Shown: in pieces, positions 57,622-64,000 of the stretch
How the letters are laid out: each line of letters begins with the position of its first letter
Numbering within the stretch: the first letter of the stretch is position 1
Assembly (NCBI GenBank): GCA_935421135.1
Contig: OW285194.1
Coordinates: forward strand, 10,563,376 to 10,627,375
DNA length: 64,000 nt
From: Bugulina stolonifera
Lineage: Eukaryota > Bryozoa > Gymnolaemata > Cheilostomatida > Bugulidae
Direction of reading: 5' to 3'
Notes under the pieces: model-generated
Seen by the model: the letters and a program-made list of their open reading frames with translations, nothing else
Told to the model about the DNA's origin: nothing
Database searches by the model: none
Translations under genes and position numbers: made by a program

Positions 57622-59431
57622 TTAGAAATCACGCTCGCAAACATATTTGATACTTGCACTGCAACCGATATCATCCCATTTTATTGCTGATGTGTACATT
57701 TGGATGCAATACCCATTCCCATCTGGCTGACCACCAGAAAAGTTAATAGCATCCAAGGGTACACCATTGCTCCACATCCATTCTCCAGTTACCATGTCCT
57801 TAGTAGCTCCAATCCAGGCATGATCTCTCCACCCTATAAAAACGTAAACAATGTGCTAAACAATTAGTTCTCTACTACTTCGTACCCAATGAATACTCTT
57901 ATCGCCTCTTTAATACACATAGTACCCCCACGTGTATATCTGTTTAGCCAAAGAGAGAGAGCGCAACTTTCACTAGTACAAAATAATAACCAATTTTAAG
58001 CCACATTACCACAATACTACTTTGCGTTGTTCAAATACCCAGTCCCTGTAGACATTTTTCTCTACTTTCTCTACTATTACAATAACTCAGTACTTTATTA
58101 TCGTTAACTACATCTTACCGGCTTCACGCATATAAAGGTACAAATGTATTAGAAACTAGTGCACATAAGTGCATCGTTTGAAGATTATTCCAACTACTGA
58201 CCAGTTTGTTCCGAACCAAAATTCTGCGTCAAAATAAGATCTATTGGGCAACACATCTTGATAGTTTAGCACATTTAGTCTGCTCCACTTCACTCACCAG
58301 GGTTAGCATCCTCAACAGTTTTATACCATTCTACAATGTCATGGAGATCCAGAATAAACAGATCTCCACCCAAACCCTGGCAGCTAGTCTGGGCATCACC
58401 TCTACTCTTTCTAGTTTCAAAGAACTTGATGCACGTCTGCTTTACTGGATTCAGTTCCCAACCTTCCTCACATGCTGCCTTTTCATCTAAAATAGGTCAA
58501 GAATCGTAAATTTTGTGCTACTAGGAGTAAAAGTTGGTATTATATTGCATATGAAATCTGGTAGGGGCAGTAAGGAAGTAACAGTGCTATGACAATGCAC
58601 CGGTTAACTTGTTATACAGCTTCAAGTTCTAGTCCCACTTATACACGGTGTAGGAAATTAACTCTTTCTGTGCTTTATGAATGCTCAGTAATTTTTACTA
58701 TAAACATACGAGTATCATAGATGACATCATATCCTGAATTCACTGCTGAACTCCTTTCATAAGCGTTGTATTTAGACCAAAAGCACTGCTTATCAGACTT
58801 CCTGTACGCAAAAGATTTACAGCCAAAGTTCCTCAGACAATGTCTTGAGCACTTAGTTACTGAATTCTGAGAAACTTGTGTTGGATATAACAGAACTCTG
58901 TTGGTCATGTTCTGTCTGACATACAGTGATGATATCTCGCCACACACCTAAACAAGTAAGATGAATGCTTATTACCAATAATTTATGTTTAGATTAAAGC
59001 TAATGTTGCAAATCAAATGATTTCAATGCATTATTAAATAAACCGAGTGTATTTATAGAATATCCAGTTGTAGATTAACTGAATGTGCTGGCATTGAATG
59101 ACTGACTATACAGTCATGTTCAATCTGCTACCAAATGAGTACATGTACGTACATGTACCGTATGTATAAATGTTTTATCATTCCCAAAGTTTTATGGTCT
59201 CATATTTAGAAGACAATATTAGCGACAATAAAACATTCAGTTAAACAGGTAGATGTAACCCTCTACCCTGGTTGAACTAATTTATGGAATAAATAATTAT
59301 ACTAATCCATCCATAATAGAAATATATGTTGGTGAAAGTCTGCCATGTTGTAATACAAAAAAATCTGACTGACGTACCTTTGATAACAGCAGTGATACAA
59401 CCAGAAGTTTATAGTTGATCAAGCTATCCAT
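57622..59431 (-). CDS. Secreted PAN-CTLD lectin 3 (4 exons)
   Basis: Exons on the minus strand are 59431-59378, 58947-58710, 58486-58298 and 57833-57622 (54, 238, 189, 212 nt), giving 230 codons. Residues 1-18 are a signal peptide (INYKLLVVSLLLSK). The PAN module has CSRHCLRNFGCKSFAYR and KQCFWSKY. The CTLD has ACEEGWELNP, QTCIKFF, GGDLFILD, HAWIGATKD, GQPDGNGYC, WDDIGC and YVCERDF. QPD and WDD are both present, compatible with calcium-dependent galactose-type binding. Acceptors are TTTTAG and TTTATAG; donors are GTACGT, GTATGT and GTGAGT. Exon 3 is about 97% identical to the exon of the cassette at 56696-56872, whereas exon 4 has diverged more. Confidence 0.9.
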
Positions 59432-59459
59432 CTTGATGGTGAGGCAAGACAAGAAGAAC

Positions 59460-60340
59460 TAATTATGCTTTATAATCACTTTTGTAACTGGTTTTACTTA
59501 TTCAAATATACAATTATTCACTAAAAGTATCACAGGAAATTACGTGGGTAAACACACTTTGAATTATAATTATGCCGAAACATTATTTGGTGTTAAATTC
59601 AACTGGTACAGTTCAAAACGCTATTGATTTATCTATATCAGATATGAAAGGAAATTGTAATACAAAAATAGGCGAGTGATGACGGCATCAACTGTATATC
59701 TGGGAATTGAGAAAATTGTAAACAACTGTAGAACAAACATGCACTGCGGTAGTCCAACACTTGGGAAGATTTCAACTGATTGATGTGTTTAAGTGCAGGT
59801 TTTAATCAAAAGGCAAAGCATAATGTGAATGTGTGATACATGGCCATTAGACATGCACACAGAAATCAAATTAAATGTTAAGGAAATAAAGTAAAAGGTA
59901 TAATTTTTATATGTAACTACTACCTGACTTATACATTTAAATTTGGACTCATGGTCACTTCCACTATCGGCTACCAAAAATGTAGCTTAAAAAAATGATA
60001 CAGCTTAAAAATTAAAATTAAAAAGTAGATAGAAATTTAGCAGACAAATTTATAGTACGTCAGCTAAACAATTCCTAATAAAACTAACAAATGACTGTTT
60101 TCTTTAAGGTGAATGAGCGCAAAGATATACATGTGCATAGAAGAAGAAAAATTTACTTGTGTATTACTCTGCAAATCCAATTCAATGACATTATACACGT
60201 ATATGACTTGTGTGAGTAATAAGGTCATGGTTGGTCATCCGGGCACTCACCACAATAATAGGTACATACTGTACATTCCCAAACATTTATTTTTGTACGA
60301 TTATACTGTACACTGTACATGTACATGTATAATGTATACA
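59460..60340. other. Intergenic, no gene seen
   Basis: AT-rich sequence upstream of PAN-CTLD lectin 3 with TACATGTA-type runs. No supported exon. Confidence 0.5.
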
Positions 60341-60354
60341 TGTATACCAAGGAG

Positions 60355-60425
60355 TAGGAGGTGGCTCAGTGGGCTAGAGTGCCTGCCTTGAAGGTCCAGG
60401 GCATCTTTGTACCACAGGTGTGCTC
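60355..60425 (+). repeat. Possible tRNA-derived SINE head
   Basis: GGTGGCTCAGTGGGCTAGAG resembles a tRNA A-box region, followed by GCCTGCCTTGAAGGTCC. The B box is weak. A 159-codon frame starting here (60361) has no domain and probably has no meaning. Confidence 0.3.
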
Positions 60426-60849
60426 TGACCCGCCTGCAAAACTGCAAAACAATTGTCAATCTCCCAAAGTACATACTGTACATGCAATTATAGAGTATAT
60501 CATCACACATAGGCTTGCTTATGGTCTCAGCATGCTTTTGATTGTTAAACAGGATGCTGAACAGGAAGCTACTGTGTGCCCCATAGTAAGGTCAGCTACA
60601 ACATGCAATGAAACATTAGCTGCCTTGAAAGATACATGCATATCACATTATATTTACATTTATATTGCTGAAATCTGTTTTGTTTCAAGAAACGAAATGT
60701 GGTATCCGAAATACCATTACAAATGTCATGCTGTTTATAGCATACAATGTAGGTTTTGCTTCAACTCAAGAACACAGCTGTTAAATCCGGCACCAAAACC
60801 TTCAGTTACATTATTAGGAAAGCAGGAAAAGTCATTCTGAACACGATCA

Positions 60850-61640
60850 AAATTCAGCTCATAACAAAATGCTATAAATTGATTATTTTTGGTAAAAATA
60901 AGGCGCGAATTTTAACGCAATTTTTGACTTTAAATTCTAAAACATGTTGGTAGTTATTTTGCTGAGGTTGGGTTAGTTGACGCTGTTAACCATTGAACTA
61001 ACAGCACGATATCGTTACATCACCATATTTAGGTGTGTCAAACCCTGCTCTCAAATCATATCAGGTCACATTGGGCTATTTTAATGCTGTACTAGTAGCA
61101 ATGCATTCTCAGATTCAGAAGCACCCCTCTTCCCCTCCCCCCCCCCACCTGTCTCACTTTAACTCTACTACAGCTTTTTACATTTTGCACTAAGGTATTA
61201 CATTTATCATTGCAATTTTTAATAAGCATTATAAAATCCATGCTGTTATAATTGTTTCTTTTATTTGGTATAATAAATATGACATTGTTGGTCAATCTTT
61301 TAGTATTCATGTACATGCTGTCTGAGATGAATTCCTGCCTTACTACACAATGTATAACATTCATAACAGAATTGTGACATATCAATACTAGCAGATAAAC
61401 TGCTAAGCCTACATATAGGTGTAATAATCATTACTAAGTGTAGTAAATACGTACAATGTACATGTAAAGAATCAGTACCTCTAAAATCGAAGCCAGCTAC
61501 ATGATGTATAGCTGCATAGATCTGCTGATTAGTAACATTTACCCAGTGATATAAAAATAGTCTTATCACTAACTGTTACATAATCAAGAACCCAGGGCTA
61601 TGCTGGTACCATGATACCAACCTGCAGATCAATCACAGCA
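60850..61640. other. Intergenic, no gene seen
   Basis: AT-rich sequence with a C-rich run near 61125-61147. Short minus-strand frames (97 and 89 codons) lack any recognisable domain. Confidence 0.45.
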
Positions 61641-61649
61641 CCATGGTTC

Positions 61650-61722
61650 CAGCTTAGCCCTGGTTCCAGCTTAGCCCTGGTTCCAGCTTAGCCCTGGTTC
61701 CAGCTTAGCCTTGGTTCCAGTC
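61650..61722. repeat. 17-bp tandem repeat, 4 copies
   Basis: GGTTCCAGCTTAGCCCT repeated four times with one substitution in the last copy. Confidence 0.9.
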
Positions 61723-61785
61723 TAAATCTAGAGCAATGGGAGGGGTGATTGTACTCCCCCATTACTCTGAATTTAAACTGGTTCA
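61722..61785. repeat. Short imperfect inverted repeat
   Basis: CTAAATCTAGAGCAATGGGAG pairs with CTCCCCCATTACTCTGAATT around a 12-bp centre. It could form a hairpin and lies directly after the 17-bp array. Confidence 0.6.
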
Positions 61786-62063
61786 CACAGGCTATTTCTT
61801 TCACATCTGTGTAGATGCATTGTCTAGTTGCAGATGTGTAATTACATGTATATACATTGTACATGTTGTACATCCATATATATAGCTACACTGGTGTGAA
61901 TGTGTTATAATTATAAATACATGTACATACAGTACGTACTCTGTCACGTGTTTCTATAACTAGCGATATCATTTGCTAATTTATACACTTGTATGTCGCA
62001 ATAGCATAATTTTGATTGCGAAAATATGCAAAAATATTATTTTCATACGATTCTCACTTGCAG

Positions 62064-63448
62064 GTTTTTTTGGTACTGGTTGGAACCTGTTGGAGTGAGG
62101 CTGATCCGCGTGTCAGGTAAGTGTGTCATTCTGAGTTCTAACAGTACCGATATGATTTCCAGTTACCGTAGTGAGATGGTTTCGCATACATGTATTTTAA
62201 ACAATATATCTGGGACGTGTCATATTCAATCCACAGTCCACACCCATGCACTGGACATGTATGACTCAGGTGTGATATACTAGATCAATATTGAATAACA
62301 ATGTTCACCTTTATTGCATGCATTCCGTTAATCGTGCTACTGAAAAATCCTAACAGTCAATTAAATTTACGAATTTTTCATACAACTGGAAGACTGCACA
62401 TCACAGTATTATTCACAGAGTGACATAGGAAACAGCTTTTTATCTCTCATATTATATTATTGTCTTAGACTCTACAAAACACATGTTTTCTGTTTTCAGG
62501 GTAAAGCTTGGGGGGCAAACTAAGCTCTTCACTACGCCGTACAGAAACACGGTCGTGCATATTCAGAAAGATTTAGCATCAACAGAAGGCGGATTCCTCT
62601 ACACAGACGGCTTCTGCATCTACTCTATCGATGCCAACTTTACAGAGTCATCAAACACAATGCTGTTGGGAAAAACAAATAGCCCTCCATCTAGGCGAAA
62701 ACAGAAGGATAATCCCATTAATGGAGCCCCAGCGAATAGCGCCCTCTACTCGCTTTTGGGATTTGTGCAGCTGGACGCAAACACTCTAATTGCAGTCACC
62801 TCATATCAACATTGCATTTTGCGTTTTGACAGGAGAACGAGCAACTATCAAGTTGTTGCCGGAACTTGTGGGTCCTCTGGTTTGATTGATGGTCCTCCAG
62901 GAACTGGGAAATTCCAAGAGCCATGCAATATCGCGCATGATATCAACGCCGATAACAATGCCGTTATTATTAGTGATAAAAGGAACAATGCTTTGAGGAA
63001 AGTAGAGCTGAATACCGGATACGTAACTACCATCGTCACTGATGAAATCAAAAACCCTACATCCATGTTCCAAAGTTTAGACGGTACAGCTCTTTATGTT
63101 TCTAACATGAACCATGTCGCCAAGATTACAAAATATGGCAGTCAGTACCGCAACACGCATGTCGGCGGTCACAAGCCATCGATGAGATATGATTACAATG
63201 ATGAGAGTCTGAATGCCACTATTATTGTTTATGGGTACGGTATCGTCGAGGCAGAAACAGGTTTGCTTTTTGTGGCCGATATGGGGAGGAACCGCGTGCA
63301 AATTATGGACTTAGCTAGTCAAGTTTCAAAGCCTGCGTGCCGAGGAATGATTGTCGAACCACGCTGTGTTTTGATGTTCCCCGCAGCCCTACATTATGAT
63401 GCTGTAGCCAAGCTGCTTTACATGGGAGATACAGATGGCACTTACAGT
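62064..63448 (+). CDS. Second NHL-propeller secreted protein (partial; two exons seen)
   Basis: Exon 62064-62116 follows CACTTGCAG and ends at GTAAGT. It encodes VFLVLVGTCWSEADP, apparently the end of a signal peptide, so an upstream start exon is still missing. It joins in phase to exon 62500-63448, which follows TTTTCAG and reads open for 316 codons. That exon has NHL-repeat motifs: FQEPCNIAHDIN, IISDKRNNALRKVEL, NPTSMFQSLDG, LYVSNMNHVAKI and LLFVADMGRNRVQIMDL. NHL propellers are extracellular or scaffold binding domains; the partner is unknown. The exon ends at GTAAGA (63449), or at GTGTAA 2 bp earlier. A possible next exon begins after TTTTCCAG at 63854. Later TSP1/PAN exons, as in the paralog at 33-36 kb, may lie beyond the window. 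Confidence 0.7.
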
Positions 63449-63479
63449 GTAAGATTATGGTTTCAACTCCATAACTAAA

Positions 63480-64000
63480 CATCACAATATATACATAATA
63501 CATAAACTACGTATATAATATATCGTGAAGACTTTTTAGGTTAGTAAACAATTATTAATCGTTTTTGTTGTATATTAGTTATCTTCCTGCAAAGAGAAAT
63601 TGCTTTTGTGAAAAAAATCATACATGATAATGCCTGGCAGGATCTAATCACTGCACACACGATGGCTTGATGAAAGCGACCAAAACTTGGTGTACCTGAG
63701 CTTCCCATCATAATATGCATGTACATTGTATTTAGAGTTATACCTGAGCACTGCTACACATTACAGCCATGCACACTGTACTCTTGTATGATTCTTGCTA
63801 TAAATTTAATTTTGAACCAGATTAAATTTCTGTGGATATGATATTTTCCAGTTGTGCCAAACACACCAGGCCAGAACGGGGGTCAGAACATCTAATCGGC
63901 AAGTCTACTGACAGAGAGGCTATGAAATTTGATTCTAAAATATGACTGGTTGACCCATTTCATCTAACCATCAATAGACATATTATCTGGGAATGATGGT
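63480..64000. other. Downstream part of the NHL gene: intron and possible next exon
   Basis: Mostly AT-rich intronic sequence. After the acceptor-like ATTTTCCAG at 63854 the frame matching a 63446 donor reads IVPNTPGQNGGQNI and stops. The frame matching the 63448 donor reads LCQTHQARTGVRTSNRQVY and stops. Neither is decisive. Confidence 0.35.

Noticed and set aside
60361..60840. 159-codon frame
   Set aside because: No recognisable domain, no paralog, and it starts in a tRNA/SINE-like sequence.

Overview
This window is nuclear DNA from a metazoan, most likely a marine invertebrate; a sponge or other early-branching animal is my guess and cannot be proved from the sequence. It is AT-rich. Its genes have short exons with GTAAGT-type donors and TTTTAG/TTGCAG-type acceptors, and the products are typical animal secreted or membrane proteins: C-type lectin domains (CTLD), PAN/apple domains, an NHL propeller, a thrombospondin type 1 repeat, a Golgi sulfotransferase and seven-transmembrane receptors. 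The palindrome TACATGTA and its extensions recur throughout. There are no bacterial features.

Layout. (1) 4.4-25.4 kb: six paralogous three-exon genes for secreted single-domain C-type lectins of 166-169 residues. Gene A is on the minus strand; B, C, D, E and F are on the plus strand. Exon 1 (70 nt) and exon 2 (189 nt) have the same length and phase in all six. Between the genes lie copies of their own flanks, minisatellites and transposon fragments. (2) 26.8-30.1 kb: a six-exon carbohydrate sulfotransferase gene (366 codons), followed by a broken tandem copy of its 3' end and a foldback element. (3) 33.2-43.4 kb: a minus-strand gene for signal peptide-NHL-TSP1-PAN (420 codons, one in-frame TGA) and a plus-strand receptor gene with one in-frame TAG, followed by a second copy of the same block. 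In that copy only exon 1 of the NHL gene remains but the receptor is intact. (4) 44.4-59.4 kb: secreted PAN-CTLD lectin genes in both orientations, one complete, one with a lost splice donor, and one complete with a second 3' CTLD cassette. (5) 62.0-64.0 kb: part of a second NHL-propeller gene on the plus strand.

The mobile content is rich: a hAT-like element with an 8-bp target duplication, a TTAA-flanked MITE family in four copies, four fragments of one retrotransposon family, several large inverted repeats and seven or more tandem arrays.

Together the region looks like a fast-evolving neighbourhood of secreted glycan-binding proteins and extracellular adhesion-type proteins, shaped by tandem duplication, gene conversion and gene death. 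A shared role in recognition or immunity is inference only. All exon joins were worked out by hand from splice motifs, reading phase and comparison between paralogs in the window; there is no transcript evidence.
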